This document shows positions 46,788 through 56,485 of a stretch of DNA of 64,000 nucleotides, one piece after another; within the stretch, counting starts at the first letter, position 1; every line of letters begins with the position of its first letter. Origin of the DNA: Bacteroidia bacterium (GTDB lineage Bacteria > Bacteroidota > Bacteroidia > J057); assembly GCA_033391075.1 (NCBI GenBank), contig JAWPMV010000001.1, positions 5,518,001 through 5,582,000 on the forward strand. Direction: 5' to 3'. A program made the translations under genes and the position numbers. The notes beneath the pieces are model-generated. The model did no database searches. It worked only from the letters and a program-made list of their open reading frames with translations, and was not told the DNA's origin.

Positions 46788-46952
46788 TTATTTCATTCTG
46801 CCAGGGCAACGTTTACAACGCTTCCCTTTTTTGTACTTCTTACAGCATTTTTTCTTGAATTTTTTAGCGTCAAGGATTTCCCACAGGGCGCAGGTTTCTA
46901 TGACAGGCTTTTCGATTTCGAGGACTTGATGCTCAGGGGCTTCCAAAAACAT
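46788..46952 (-). CDS. 54-residue Lys/Cys-rich small protein
   Basis: Starts at the ATG at 46952; the open frame reaches 47066. Acidic N-terminal half (APEHQVLEIEKPVIET), then a basic tail KKFKKKCCKKYKKGKRCKRCP with C36, C37, C46 and C49. The CC-x8-C-x2-C spacing could bind zinc or nucleic acid. Short basic Cys proteins of this style occur in Bacteroidota; no function is known. It lies on the strand opposite the low-complexity plus-strand frames. Confidence 0.5.
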   Translation of the reverse strand: MFLEAPEHQVLEIEKPVIETCALWEILDAKKFKKKCCKKYKKGKRCKRCPGRMK

Positions 46953-47048
46953 GTAGAAGACGTTATTTAGAATTAATCTAATTAAAAATAAACGTACTAC
47001 ATTTTGGGCAAAGCAACAAATCCGGATAAAAAATTCACAATTTTTTAA

Positions 47049-47075
47049 CAAAAAACTCCCCGACAAAGCGGGGAG
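47049..47075 (-). terminator. Intrinsic terminator downstream of the 74-residue gene
   Basis: Minus strand: stem CTCCCCG / CGGGGAG with loop CTTTGT, followed by six T. It supports a minus-strand transcript ending here. A second hairpin, GGACTAAG / CTTAGTCC, precedes it (47092-47110). Confidence 0.75.
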
Positions 47076-47155
47076 CCAGTAATGCTAAAGGGGACTAAGA
47101 AACTTAGTCCGCGACATCTGATATCCAAGATTTTAATAGATCCAATATTAGTATG

Positions 47156-47380
47156 CTATCGTTTTGATTGGGGAAGCTTTTCAGTAAGTATGAAGCCGAT
47201 TAAAAAGCTTGATAGCAGGAGGAAATCTGCGAGATTTAAGGGAAAGGCTGCTAATTTCCCTAATTCAATTTCTTCGAGTTTGAAGACATTGAGAAATTCT
47301 ATAATGAGGAGCAAAAGCCACATCCCAATAAAACCCAGGGATGAAAAAAAGAGGGAAAAGCGTGGAAATACAAAGCGCAT
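47156..47380 (-). CDS. 74-residue two-helix membrane protein
   Basis: Start at the ATG at 47380; a longer frame to 47449 has a less typical lead. Two hydrophobic helices (about 7-28 and 45-63: LFFSSLGFIGMWLLLLIIEF and NLADFLLLSSFLIGF). No known family. The minus-strand terminator 80 bases downstream and another upstream (47518-47556) mark it as its own transcription unit, which supports coding. Confidence 0.45.
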   Translation of the reverse strand: MRFVFPRFSLFFSSLGFIGMWLLLLIIEFLNVFKLEEIELGKLAAFPLNLADFLLLSSFLIGFILTEKLPQSKR

Positions 47381-47517
47381 ATTGTTTATTTTTTTGAAAA
47401 AGCCCCGGAAACTGGGGAAAATGATTTCCCCAATTCCGAGTGTGAACAAAACATTCTCTTTTTACCGGGACTGACACACACCTTTATTCGTACCCATTGC
47501 CCTAATTTCTTTTGTCG

Positions 47518-47556
47518 AAAAAAAAGGGGGACTCCCTAAATCGGCCTAAGTCCCCC
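47518..47556 (-). terminator. Strong intrinsic terminator
   Basis: Minus strand: stem GGGGGACT / AGTCCCCC around a 15-base loop, followed by eight T. It lies 325 bases downstream of the hybrid regulator stop. Confidence 0.8.
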
Positions 47557-47766
47557 GGCGCGACATACTGGTTATCTTTAGATTGTGCTATTTGCTAAGT
47601 ATCAGTACTATTTTCTTGTCGAACTTAAGATGCGTCTGTTAGGTAAATCCTCATGCTCGCCTATGAAACCAGAGAATAAACCCTCCAGACGCTTTAGACT
47701 GTTAATCTCGCCTCTGTCTATGGCAAAGCAAACAGAGAACAAATAATCTAATGCTCATCTATGTTA
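47518..47766 (-). ncRNA. Candidate small RNA
   Basis: On the minus strand a perfect promoter box TAGTTTTG (47779 to 47772) lies about 215 bases before the terminator at 47518-47556, with no open frame between. No -33 box is seen. The transcript could equally be the 3' UTR of the upstream regulator gene. No known RNA family recognised. Confidence 0.25.
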
Positions 47767-47880
47767 TGTTTCAAAACTAGGTATTGAGCGGCTATATGGA
47801 GTTCACCATTGTTCGCAATAGTTGGACTAATGTTCTAAATAGCTGGATGAACAGACTGAACATTGTTCCACGTTTTCTCC

Positions 47881-50800
47881 TTAAGGAGCTTTTAAGGCTG
47901 CTGAGCGTGTCCTTGAAGGGGTTTCTCCAAATTCCTCGGCATACGTCCTGGAAAAATATCTGGGATCAGAAAATCCTACGGAATAGGCTATTTCTGAGAT
48001 ATTCAGATTGGCATGCTGGAGCATATTCCGGGCTTTATGCAAACGAATCGAGCGTACAAAGTGAGAGGTAGGTCTACCTGTCAAGGCCTTTATTTTCTGA
48101 TGAAGTTGTGTCCGACTAAGCCCCATTTCTCTACAGAGATCCACCACCTTAAAGTCCTCTTCATCCAAATGCTCTTCAACCACTTGCTTCAATTGTAGGA
48201 TGAATTCATCCTCTTGTGTAGGCTCTATCACATCCTTTTCACCTATCCAATCCGGCTCCTGATATCTTTTCTGCAATTCTTGTCGAATTTTCAATAATTG
48301 CTCCAATCGAATGCTTAGTTCCTCTGGATTAAATGGCTTGGCCAAATAAGCATCTGCTCCATGTTTGAAACCTTCTATCCGGGACTGCTCATCAAATCTT
48401 GCAGTCAGTAATACAACCGGAATGTGGCTGATGCGGGGATCCGTTTTCAATTCTGCACAAAACTCAAAGCCATTTTTATTGGGCATGATCACATCACTGA
48501 TAATCAAATCGGGCACATGCTTTAGGGCCAAATCAAAACCTTCCTGTCCATCCCTTGCCATAAACAATTCATATTTCCCTTCCAGGCAACTCAGCAGGTA
48601 TTGCATCAAATCGGCATTATCTTCAACGATCAGAAGAGATGCTCGACCGCCAGCTTTTGGACAGCTGATCTCCTCCTTACTTTCAACTTGCTTGTATGGA
48701 CTTATGCGAAGATTATTTCCACTGAACTCCTTCAACTGAGCCTTTTTTGTAACGGGAAGCAATACTTCAAAACTACTCCCTTTAGCCAGTTTACTGGATA
48801 CTTTTATATCCCCATGCATGAGCTTGATCAATTGATAGGTTAAAGCCAGTCCAATGCCTGTACTTTGCGCTGAGCCTTTTTCCTCTACCTGATAAAATCG
48901 ATCGAATATAAAGGGCAGGTTCTCCGGAGCAATCCCCTTTCCAGTGTCTTTTACCCGAATCCGCAACATTTCTGTTTCATGCTCCCGATAAACATCCAAT
49001 TGCAAATAAATATTCCCCTTATCTGGAGTGAATTTGATGGCATTGCTAAGCAGGTTGGATATGATATGCAAGAGTTTATCCGGATCATAATCCATAAAGT
49101 ATTGAGACTCCGAACTCAGGAAATGCAATTGCTGGTCTTTTAAGAGCGCAAGCGACTGAAAGGACTCAAATACATACTGGATATATTGAATGATATCTCC
49201 CTGGATATATTGGGTGCGTAATTTTCCGGCCGAAAGTTTTTGTAAATCCAGCAATTGATTGATCAGATTGAGTAGACTTGATCCATTCCTTTCGATCATA
49301 TTTACCCCTCTATCCAGCCATTTTTCTGGGGAATGTTTGATTTGATTTGCCATCCCCAAAATAACGGTCAAAGGAGTTCGGAATTCATGAGAGAGATTGG
49401 TGAAAATTTGACTTTTAAGTTCATCCAGCTCTTTGAGTTTCTCTCTTTGTTTTTCGACTCGATCTTTTTCCTTTTTCAACTCACGGGTCCTGATATTCAC
49501 AATATCCTCCAGTCGGTTATTTCGACCTTCCAAATGACGAAATCTCCAATATAAAAGTGCACGTATCAAAAGCCCCAGCAATAACAAATAAAGCGTATAG
49601 GTCCAGGGACTCCGATACCAGGGGGCGGCTATGCGAAAACTCAAACTGCTTTCGTTTGCCAATTTACCTGCATAGTCCCTTGCCCGCACCCGAAATACAT
49701 ATTTACCTTCGGGTATATTTGTGTAGTCTTTCTGACTTTCATTGGTCCAGGGAGACCATGTTTTATCAAAGCCTTGCAAAAAGACCTGATAGCTATTTTT
49801 CTGAGGGTCTTTTAGGAAAGGAGCAGCATATCGAAACCTGATTTCATTATCAGCATATTGTAATGTTTTTTCGAGCCGATCCCTTCCGGGTGCACCTCCA
49901 AAAACCAAAGAATCTCCTTTTACATAAACAGAGCGGATCTGGGTCTTTGGAGTTTTGATCTGTTTTTCTTTGGGATGTAAAGCTGAATTGAACCGAATCA
50001 AGCCATGTGTCCCAGCAAACCAGATATGATCGGGATTTTCAGGATCAGGATAAATCCAGTCAATAAATTCGCCGACCACTGATTGGCGTAAGTGGATGTT
50101 GGGATCAGCGATATAATCTCCTTCCTGGCCTTTTTTAAATTTCCTGATTTCTACCTCTCCGTTTTCTATGATTGCCAACCATAGATTTCCTTTTTGATCC
50201 TGTGCAATGCGATCAATCAATAATCCCGGAGCAGACAAAGCCTTCCCAAATCGAGTGTCCGGGACAAATACCTTTTGCAAATCATTATACCTCAAGAGAC
50301 CTTCCGCCGTATATAGCAACAACTTTTTATCTATATAGGCCATGCGAAGGAAGCCAGATGGCAAGGCATGTTTAGGGCCGAAAAAATCAATTTCATAAGG
50401 TGCCATTTCGAGTTCAAAGCTTCCATCTTCCTTTTTCCTGATCTGGCTCTGCTCATCTTGCCTAAAACTGATTCGGATAAACTCATCTGTCCAGGTAGAT
50501 ATCCATAGATGACGGCTATCCTCTTCGATCACATTGAGAATTTTGCCTTTGATCTCAGGAATTTTTTCGGAGGAAATCCAGCTTTGTCCGGATTTCTTCA
50601 TCAGGCGTAAACCGTCTTTCTCTCCAAGCCATACCATTTTGGGATCATAGCGGGATTGATTCAGGGTAAATGCATGTTCCTGGCTAAGTCTATGTACCCC
50701 CTTATCTTTTATTTGATATACTCCGTGAGCATTTGCAATCAATACTTCTTGATCTACAGGCAATATTTTCCAACTTTGATCATTGATTCCGGGCAGCTTG

Positions 50801-52008
50801 CTAAAGCTGCTGAATTCTCCCCTCTTTCTTTCTTCTTCATCCAGCAGATATACTCCATCTTCTGTGGCCAAACAAAATTTGCCCATATGTCGCGTCATAT
50901 GGTAAACAGGCACATCCAATCCCAGTCGATGATCAAAGATCGAAAGGGGGGAAGGGTACTCAAATCGGCTAATCCCATCTCCCAGGCTCAACCAGATACT
51001 GTTCTCACGATCCTGAAAAAGGTTTATGATAAACTGATCCTGAAGTCCCTGTTTTTCATCCAAAATGAATTTTATCTCTCCAGCCTTATCCATAACTACC
51101 AGTCCTCCCCTTAAACTTGGAAAGGCTATTTCCCCATTAAGCAAAGCAACAGCATTCATATAGAGTCGATTTTCCTCAAAAAATGATTCCAACTCTTTAC
51201 TTATGGAGAAATCCTTGAACTCCTTGCCGTCATAGGTATATAGTTTATTGGTACTGGCAGAACCTGTCAGGGCAAATACATCTGTTCCTTTTATGCTAAA
51301 GGGCAGAAAGAAGTTGAAAAACATCTGAGCGAAAGATTCTCCACCCTCTATCAATTCCAGGCTATCTCCCACTACTTTTTTAATTCCCTGATGATAGGAA
51401 TTGAGGTAGATTTCATCATTTAGCACAAAAGCTGAGGCAATCTTTTCTTCTTTGTCCCAAAAGAAAAAAGAGCCGTTTACATCCCTGGTCTCTAAAATTT
51501 CTGAAGAATGATCCTGCCATCGAAAAAGATAGCGCTCTGTTTGGAAATAAATCCCTTCAGAAGTTGAAAAGGTATTCCATACATCATTAAAATTTCTGCG
51601 ATTTTCCGGAAGGAATTGTAGCAGTGATACGAAGCTTAACTCTCCTAAAGAATCCGCTTTCAAATATCCCAGATCACCTAAGGCTCCAATAAAAATCGTC
51701 CCCTGATCATCCACTGCCAATGAGCGAATAACCGGATTTCCAGGCACGGGGATTTTTCGCCAGTTGACTCCATCGTATTCCAGGATACCACTGTTGTTGG
51801 CGACATAGATAAACCCTCGAGGGTCCTGAACTATGTCCCAATTTTGAATAAATCCGTCGTACTCTTCGTGGGTGAAGTTTCTAATGATAGGTATTCCCAA
51901 TTCCTCGGGATTTCCTTGAGCCGATAGGTTTATACCCCCAAAAAAATGACAGGTAGCTAATGCTACTACAAAGGTCAGCGTCTTGAATAAGCACATATTG
52001 TTACCCAA
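47881..52008 (-). CDS. Hybrid two-component system sensor/regulator (HTCS)
   Basis: 1375 residues, the usual size. Order: signal peptide (1-30), two seven-bladed periplasmic propellers (about 35-720, with blades such as GNLWLAIIENGEVEIRKF), Y_Y_Y domain (about 735-795, QGFDKTWSPWTNES), one membrane helix (about 797-815), histidine kinase with H in NLSHEFRTPLTV (about 872), ATPase, response-regulator receiver (LLIVEDNADL near 1123, phospho-Asp in IISDVIMPNKNG near 1169), and an AraC-type HTH (about 1270-1370, FSDPRYFSRTYAEEFGETPS). HTCS proteins sense oligosaccharides and activate degradation genes. It probably controls the neighbouring sulfatase/transport genes. Confidence 0.96.
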   Translation of the reverse strand: MGNNMCLFKTLTFVVALATCHFFGGINLSAQGNPEELGIPIIRNFTHEEYDGFIQNWDIVQDPRGFIYVANNSGILEYDGVNWRKIPVPGNPVIRSLAVDDQGTIFIGALGDLGYLKADSLGELSFVSLLQFLPENRRNFNDVWNTFSTSEGIYFQTERYLFRWQDHSSEILETRDVNGSFFFWDKEEKIASAFVLNDEIYLNSYHQGIKKVVGDSLELIEGGESFAQMFFNFFLPFSIKGTDVFALTGSASTNKLYTYDGKEFKDFSISKELESFFEENRLYMNAVALLNGEIAFPSLRGGLVVMDKAGEIKFILDEKQGLQDQFIINLFQDRENSIWLSLGDGISRFEYPSPLSIFDHRLGLDVPVYHMTRHMGKFCLATEDGVYLLDEEERKRGEFSSFSKLPGINDQSWKILPVDQEVLIANAHGVYQIKDKGVHRLSQEHAFTLNQSRYDPKMVWLGEKDGLRLMKKSGQSWISSEKIPEIKGKILNVIEEDSRHLWISTWTDEFIRISFRQDEQSQIRKKEDGSFELEMAPYEIDFFGPKHALPSGFLRMAYIDKKLLLYTAEGLLRYNDLQKVFVPDTRFGKALSAPGLLIDRIAQDQKGNLWLAIIENGEVEIRKFKKGQEGDYIADPNIHLRQSVVGEFIDWIYPDPENPDHIWFAGTHGLIRFNSALHPKEKQIKTPKTQIRSVYVKGDSLVFGGAPGRDRLEKTLQYADNEIRFRYAAPFLKDPQKNSYQVFLQGFDKTWSPWTNESQKDYTNIPEGKYVFRVRARDYAGKLANESSLSFRIAAPWYRSPWTYTLYLLLLGLLIRALLYWRFRHLEGRNNRLEDIVNIRTRELKKEKDRVEKQREKLKELDELKSQIFTNLSHEFRTPLTVILGMANQIKHSPEKWLDRGVNMIERNGSSLLNLINQLLDLQKLSAGKLRTQYIQGDIIQYIQYVFESFQSLALLKDQQLHFLSSESQYFMDYDPDKLLHIISNLLSNAIKFTPDKGNIYLQLDVYREHETEMLRIRVKDTGKGIAPENLPFIFDRFYQVEEKGSAQSTGIGLALTYQLIKLMHGDIKVSSKLAKGSSFEVLLPVTKKAQLKEFSGNNLRISPYKQVESKEEISCPKAGGRASLLIVEDNADLMQYLLSCLEGKYELFMARDGQEGFDLALKHVPDLIISDVIMPNKNGFEFCAELKTDPRISHIPVVLLTARFDEQSRIEGFKHGADAYLAKPFNPEELSIRLEQLLKIRQELQKRYQEPDWIGEKDVIEPTQEDEFILQLKQVVEEHLDEEDFKVVDLCREMGLSRTQLHQKIKALTGRPTSHFVRSIRLHKARNMLQHANLNISEIAYSVGFSDPRYFSRTYAEEFGETPSRTRSAALKAP

Positions 52009-52355
52009 TTTTAACTAGCGATACCTTCTGTCGCATGACCTTTAGCGGGGATAAATTACGATAGTCTCTACGTTTAACCAATTATCCCTGATGTTTTTGA
52101 AACGCTAGTAAATAATTAAAAATTATAATTCTCCTCTTCCTTTGGCTAGGCCAAAGGACTTTCGTTTTATAATCTCGAAAATTTGTACAATTGAAAGGCT
52201 CTAAATAGAAGCAATAAGTTACTCCTTAAAAAATGCCCCAAACCTTACTTAATTTCTGTATATGACCTAAGGTCCTACAGTTCATTTGATTTCCCCCTAA
52301 TGACAAGTCCCTAAGCTGGTGATTGCAGGAAAATTTCACTTTTTTGGAGCAAATC
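52009..52355. other. 347-bp gene-free stretch between sulfatase and HTCS genes
   Basis: Both flanking genes run on the minus strand. A perfect 8-bp hairpin CCTTTGGC-TAG-GCCAAAGG (52139-52157) and a small GACC-TAA-GGTC dyad near 52264 lie here. The first could be an operator or terminator remnant; no T run follows on the minus strand. No gene or clear promoter was found. Confidence 0.45.
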
Positions 52356-53834
52356 TTACCTGCCGGGATGCTTTCCCCACTCTTTTCTTCGGCTTTGGTC
52401 AAATTCCGGATTTTCCTGGGGCAATTCGGCGCCTACCTCTTTCCTCCATTTCCTAAGTTCAAGAGATAATTCCTCAACAAGAGCAGCCTGAATTGAAGCG
52501 AGATTTTTACTTTCTCCCGGATCATTTTCCAGATCATATAGTTCAAATCGATCCTCCGTGAAAAATTCAATCAACTTCCATTTCCCTTTTCTAATCGCTC
52601 CCGCAGGTATATCGTGATGATATACCGGATAATGCCAGAACAGACTTCGATCAGAAGGATCATTACTTCCTGTTAATATGGAAAGCATACTTTCTCCGTC
52701 TAATTTCTGAGTCTTAGCAGCCTCTATTCCTGCCAACTCCATGAAGGTGGGATAAAAATCCACACTGCTTACTAAAACATCAGACAGCGATCCGGCTTTG
52801 ATTTTTCCTGGCCATTTTATGAGTAAGGGCTCTCTGATTCCTCCCTCATACAGGGTTCCTTTTTCTGCCCGTAAAGGAGCATTAGAAGTTGCCACATATT
52901 GGAGGTCAGAACCTTCATAAATGGCAAGTTTACTTTTTGCGAGTAGAGGAATTTCGTCAAATCGACTCCTAAGCCCTCCATTATCTGAAAAGAAAACAAG
53001 CAGGGTATTTTCACTAAGTCCCAGGGCATCCAGTTTATTCACCACTCGCTCCAAACTACGATCTATATGTTCAACCATAGCCGCATAGATAGCATTGCCG
53101 GGATAATCCTTAGGTTTTTCTTTGGCCAAATATTTTTCGATCAACTCCCTATCTGCATCCAGTTGAACATGCACATCATAATGAGAGAGAAAAAGAAAGA
53201 AGGGCTCGTCCTTATTTTCTTCTATAAAATCAAGGCTATAATCCGTAAGGACTTCAGAAAGACGCACTTCATCATTGAGGCTAGAATCCATAGGGCGAAT
53301 GGCCTTCTTACTTTTCAGATTATAGAAAGTTCCGCCTTGTTGTATCCGCCAATCTTCATATCCCTGATTTCCCGGCATATGTTGATCTCCCCATCCCAAA
53401 TGCCATTTGCCGAAGTAGGCGGTTTTATAAGCAGCTGTTTGCAAGATTTCTCCCAGACTCACAATTTCTTCCGGCAAATACTGGGTGCGATTTATCGGAA
53501 CGATATGACTTTCATAGGGCCGCCAATGACCGGGAATAAAATCGGTGATTCCCACATGAGCTGGATATTGACCGGATTGTATAGATGCACGCGTAGGCGA
53601 ACAAACCGGTGCTGCGGCATAGGCATTGGTAAATCTCATACCTTCTGCAGCCAGTTTATCGAGATTAGGAGTTTCATTGAAAGTGTTTCCATAGACCCCC
53701 AAATCTGCCCAGCCTAAATCATCGGCCAGTATAAAGACAATATTGGGGGGACTGTTTTGCTCTTCTACAGCGACTTGCTGACAAGCCAAACAAAAGAATA
53801 ACAGATAGAGGTATAAAAATGTACAATAGTTCAT
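52356..53834 (-). CDS. Type I sulfatase lipoprotein
   Basis: 492 residues from the ATG at 53834 (MNYCTFLYLYLLFFCLAC, a lipoprotein signal); an in-frame codon at 53876 gives a less likely lead. The sulfatase signature CSPTRASIQSG (C78-x-P-x-R82) is the site for formylglycine maturation. Metal-binding FILADDLGWADLG (D38, D39) and the second Asp/Asn pair in LLVFFSDNGG are intact. It removes sulfate esters from polysaccharides or related substrates; an anSME-type maturase must be elsewhere. Divergent from the TIM-barrel gene. Confidence 0.94.
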   Translation of the reverse strand: MNYCTFLYLYLLFFCLACQQVAVEEQNSPPNIVFILADDLGWADLGVYGNTFNETPNLDKLAAEGMRFTNAYAAAPVCSPTRASIQSGQYPAHVGITDFIPGHWRPYESHIVPINRTQYLPEEIVSLGEILQTAAYKTAYFGKWHLGWGDQHMPGNQGYEDWRIQQGGTFYNLKSKKAIRPMDSSLNDEVRLSEVLTDYSLDFIEENKDEPFFLFLSHYDVHVQLDADRELIEKYLAKEKPKDYPGNAIYAAMVEHIDRSLERVVNKLDALGLSENTLLVFFSDNGGLRSRFDEIPLLAKSKLAIYEGSDLQYVATSNAPLRAEKGTLYEGGIREPLLIKWPGKIKAGSLSDVLVSSVDFYPTFMELAGIEAAKTQKLDGESMLSILTGSNDPSDRSLFWHYPVYHHDIPAGAIRKGKWKLIEFFTEDRFELYDLENDPGESKNLASIQAALVEELSLELRKWRKEVGAELPQENPEFDQSRRKEWGKHPGR

Positions 53835-53904
53835 GTCTTTGGCTTTATCTCCTGATTGAAAAATAAGAAGATTCATATAACTTGTATCAAACTACTAATT
53901 ACAA

Positions 53905-54948
53905 ATGCCTCAAAATAATTTCCCAAAACTTCACAATGCTGCATGGCCGGGTGTAGTAGGTAAAGGACCTGATTCCGAACCGGCGATTTCTCTGGATAAA
54001 ATGTTAGACCTGACTGCTTCGGCGGAGGTTGATGGAGTCAAATTTGACGGATTTGATCTCTTTCTCTATGATCCACATATCGACATTGACAGTTCGGATG
54101 ATGGAATAAAGGCACTGGCCGATAAAGCTGCTTCCCGAGGCCTGGAGATCGGCAGCGTAGTAGCTCCTATCTGGCAGGATACCGGAGGAGGATCAGCGAT
54201 GGGGTCGAAAGAAGATAGAGAGAATTTTTTGACTCAGGTCAGAAAAGGATGTCATATTGCAAAGCGCTTACGAGAGTTAGGGATACGTCCGCATGGAATC
54301 GTCAGAATAGACTCCTCTTGTAGCCCGGAGGATTGGGCGAAAAATCCTGCAGGAAATACAAAACTTATAGCCGACACCTTTCGCCAGGCTTGCGATATAG
54401 CTGCCGATTATGGAGAAAGCCTGGCAGCAGAAGGGGAGATTTGTTGGGGGGGGATGCATGGCTGGAAAGCCATGTTAGATACGCTCGAAGCAGTAGATCG
54501 ACCTAATATGGGCTTTCAGGCAGATATGGCTCATACCCTCCTTTATCTATTGGGGTATAATAAACCGGAAGACCGAATCTTGCCACAGGATTTTGATTGG
54601 CAGGATAGAGAAAGCCTTACTGAAGGCCTGAAGACACTGACGAAAGCGCTTCGGCCCTGGACAATTGATTTCCATGTTGCTCAAAACGATGGAACGGTAC
54701 ATGGCAGTGGTTCTCATGACAAAACCGGTCGTCATTGCCAGGCCCTTGATCCTAATGGAAAATTAGATATCGCAGTTGATGCCGGGCATTGGTTGCGGGA
54801 GGAAAATGGAGAACTTAGCAAAAAATTCAAGCACATCTGCTGGGACGGCTGCATGTTTCCCAATGCTGTCATGCTGGAGCAGCAAACCTGGAACGATATC
54901 CTGGCTGCCATGATAAAAGTACGAGATATGCACGGCTGGGTGGAGTAG
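53905..54948 (+). CDS. TIM-barrel sugar isomerase/epimerase-like protein
   Basis: 347 residues, cytoplasmic. AP-endonuclease-2 / xylose-isomerase-like barrel: [20 protein letters not shown], strand [25 protein letters not shown] (metal Glu), [16 protein letters not shown] (Asp, His), [20 protein letters not shown] (His), [11 protein letters not shown]. These match the family metal-site layout, longer than the usual 280 residues. Probably isomerises a sugar or sugar-like cleavage product. The 70-bp divergent gap with the sulfatase suggests joint control. Confidence 0.8.
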   Translation: MPQNNFPKLHNAAWPGVVGKGPDSEPAISLDKMLDLTASAEVDGVKFDGFDLFLYDPHIDIDSSDDGIKALADKAASRGLEIGSVVAPIWQDTGGGSAMGSKEDRENFLTQVRKGCHIAKRLRELGIRPHGIVRIDSSCSPEDWAKNPAGNTKLIADTFRQACDIAADYGESLAAEGEICWGGMHGWKAMLDTLEAVDRPNMGFQADMAHTLLYLLGYNKPEDRILPQDFDWQDRESLTEGLKTLTKALRPWTIDFHVAQNDGTVHGSGSHDKTGRHCQALDPNGKLDIAVDAGHWLREENGELSKKFKHICWDGCMFPNAVMLEQQTWNDILAAMIKVRDMHGWVE

Positions 54949-54960
54949 GTTTGCGTAGAA

Positions 54961-55014
54961 TACCGGCTTAATCTTCGCAAAAAATGCGAAGATTAAGCCG
55001 GTAAATAATTTTTT
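54961..55014. terminator. 19-bp perfect hairpin terminator between convergent genes
   Basis: Arms TACCGGCTTAATCTTCGCA (54961-54979) and TGCGAAGATTAAGCCGGTA (54985-55003), loop AAAAA, followed on the plus strand by AAATAATTTTTT. It ends the TIM-barrel transcript, and its T run overlaps the tctA stop codon. Confidence 0.85.
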
Positions 55015-56485
55015 AGTCTTTCACATACTTCCTTCTCACATATATCCCGGCTGCAATCACCAGAATAGTCGCAATCATCAAGCCCAATGCAATGGGCCTT
55101 TCGAAGAAACTACTCAGGTCCCATTTAGACTTGATGCTGGAGACCATGAAATTTTGCTCCATGATTTTTCCCAGAACCATTCCCAATACAACTTGAGGTA
55201 GGGGAAAGCCTCCTCTTCGCAGACCAAAAGCCATGATTCCCATGGCCAGCATTACCCATATATCAAAAGAATTGTTGTTGATCGCATATGCACCAACGAT
55301 ACAAAGGCCGCTGATCACGCTAAGTAGCATGGGAACGGGTACTTTGATCAAACGAGCAGCCAGTCTGGCGCTCAAATATCCATAGAGCGGAAGAAGGACA
55401 ATATTGGCCAAAAGGAAGGTCAGATATAGAGAATACAAGAGTTCGGGTTGTTGGTCGAAAAGCAATGGCCCGGGAGTTATTCCTTTCATCAAAAACACTC
55501 CCAAAACGATAGCAGTAATCGTATCTCCCGGTAGGCCCAGCGTTAAGGCAGGAATCCAGGCACTCGCTACGGCTGAATTATTACTACTGGTTCCAGAGAG
55601 GACTACCTGATCCTCTTTTTCCTCCGAATCCTGAGCAGTTCCCCTCATTTTCTGGAAACTAGAGGATACCCAGGCACCGATATCAGCTCCGGCTCCCGGA
55701 AGGAAACCCACAAACACGCCAATCAGTGCAGATCGAAGTACCAACCATTTTTCCTTTAGAATAAATAATAGAGGTTTCACATAAAATAATCGGGAAGAGG
55801 CTTCTCTCTCTCCTTCTGGCGAATCAGGTGTCTTTTTAGGTCTATAGAGATATTCCAGGACTTCTGAGAAACCAAAGAGACCTATCATAGCTACTATATA
55901 ATCCAGGCCTCCCAACAGGTTCGTACTTTCAAAATGGAATCGCGGGTATCCCAAAGTAGGATCGATGCCTACTGTAGCCAGAAAGAGACCGATCAATAAG
56001 GAAACAAAAGATTTCAGGGGCGAACCTCCGGAAGCAAAAATACCTGCAGTTAGCCCTAAAACGGCAATCCAAAAGTATTCAAAGGAGGAAAACTGACGGG
56101 CAATGGCCGCTATTCCACTAGCACTAACAACCAATAATAAGGTCCCAATAATACCACCAACTGCTGAACCCATCGCACTCAAACCCAGACTATAGATCGC
56201 TCCTTTTTTGCGCGAAAGCGAATAGAGTTCTTCCAGATAAGCTGCACTTGCCGGAGTTCCCGGTATTTTGGCTACCGTAGAACCTACATCTCCGGCATAT
56301 ATGGCAACGGAAGAAATCGCAATGATTGCCGGCAAGGCCACCATAGGGTCTAAAAAGAAAGCAACCGGAATAAATAAAGCTACGGCCAAAGTTGCTGTCA
56401 ATCCCGGTATCGCCCCGAAGATAGAACCATAGAGCCCCCCAATAATCAGGGCCAATAATGCCTCCCAACTAAAAATACTACTCAT
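55013..56485 (-). CDS. tctA: Tripartite tricarboxylate transporter, large permease TctA
   Basis: 490 residues with about 11-12 membrane helices. TctA family blocks: IFGAIPGLTATLAVALFIPV (N-terminal signature), GFLPGAGADIGAWVSSSFQK (about 258-277), and a mirrored second half with LTLGLPGDTITAIVLG. It uses the proton or sodium gradient to import the carboxylate delivered by TctC. It starts with an ATGA overlap with tctB. The family is common in Proteobacteria and unusual in Bacteroidota. Confidence 0.95.
   Translation of the reverse strand: MSSIFSWEALLALIIGGLYGSIFGAIPGLTATLAVALFIPVAFFLDPMVALPAIIAISSVAIYAGDVGSTVAKIPGTPASAAYLEELYSLSRKKGAIYSLGLSAMGSAVGGIIGTLLLVVSASGIAAIARQFSSFEYFWIAVLGLTAGIFASGGSPLKSFVSLLIGLFLATVGIDPTLGYPRFHFESTNLLGGLDYIVAMIGLFGFSEVLEYLYRPKKTPDSPEGEREASSRLFYVKPLLFILKEKWLVLRSALIGVFVGFLPGAGADIGAWVSSSFQKMRGTAQDSEEKEDQVVLSGTSSNNSAVASAWIPALTLGLPGDTITAIVLGVFLMKGITPGPLLFDQQPELLYSLYLTFLLANIVLLPLYGYLSARLAARLIKVPVPMLLSVISGLCIVGAYAINNNSFDIWVMLAMGIMAFGLRRGGFPLPQVVLGMVLGKIMEQNFMVSSIKSKWDLSSFFERPIALGLMIATILVIAAGIYVRRKYVKD

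Larger units (their letters stand above)
47381..47880. other. 500-bp gene-free stretch, structured
   Basis: No plausible gene. It holds the promoter of the 74-residue gene, a strong minus-strand terminator (47518-47556), and about 320 bp between that terminator and the end of the hybrid regulator gene (47881), with several short inverted repeats (such as GCGTCTG / CAGACGC, 47633-47694 region) and one perfect minus-strand TAnnTTTG box (47772-47779). It may be a long 3' UTR or a small-RNA gene. Confidence 0.45.

Noticed and set aside
47082-47474. 130-codon plus-strand frame
   Set aside because: Lys/Arg/Ser-rich antisense of the two-helix membrane gene, and it runs against the two minus-strand terminators that flank that gene.
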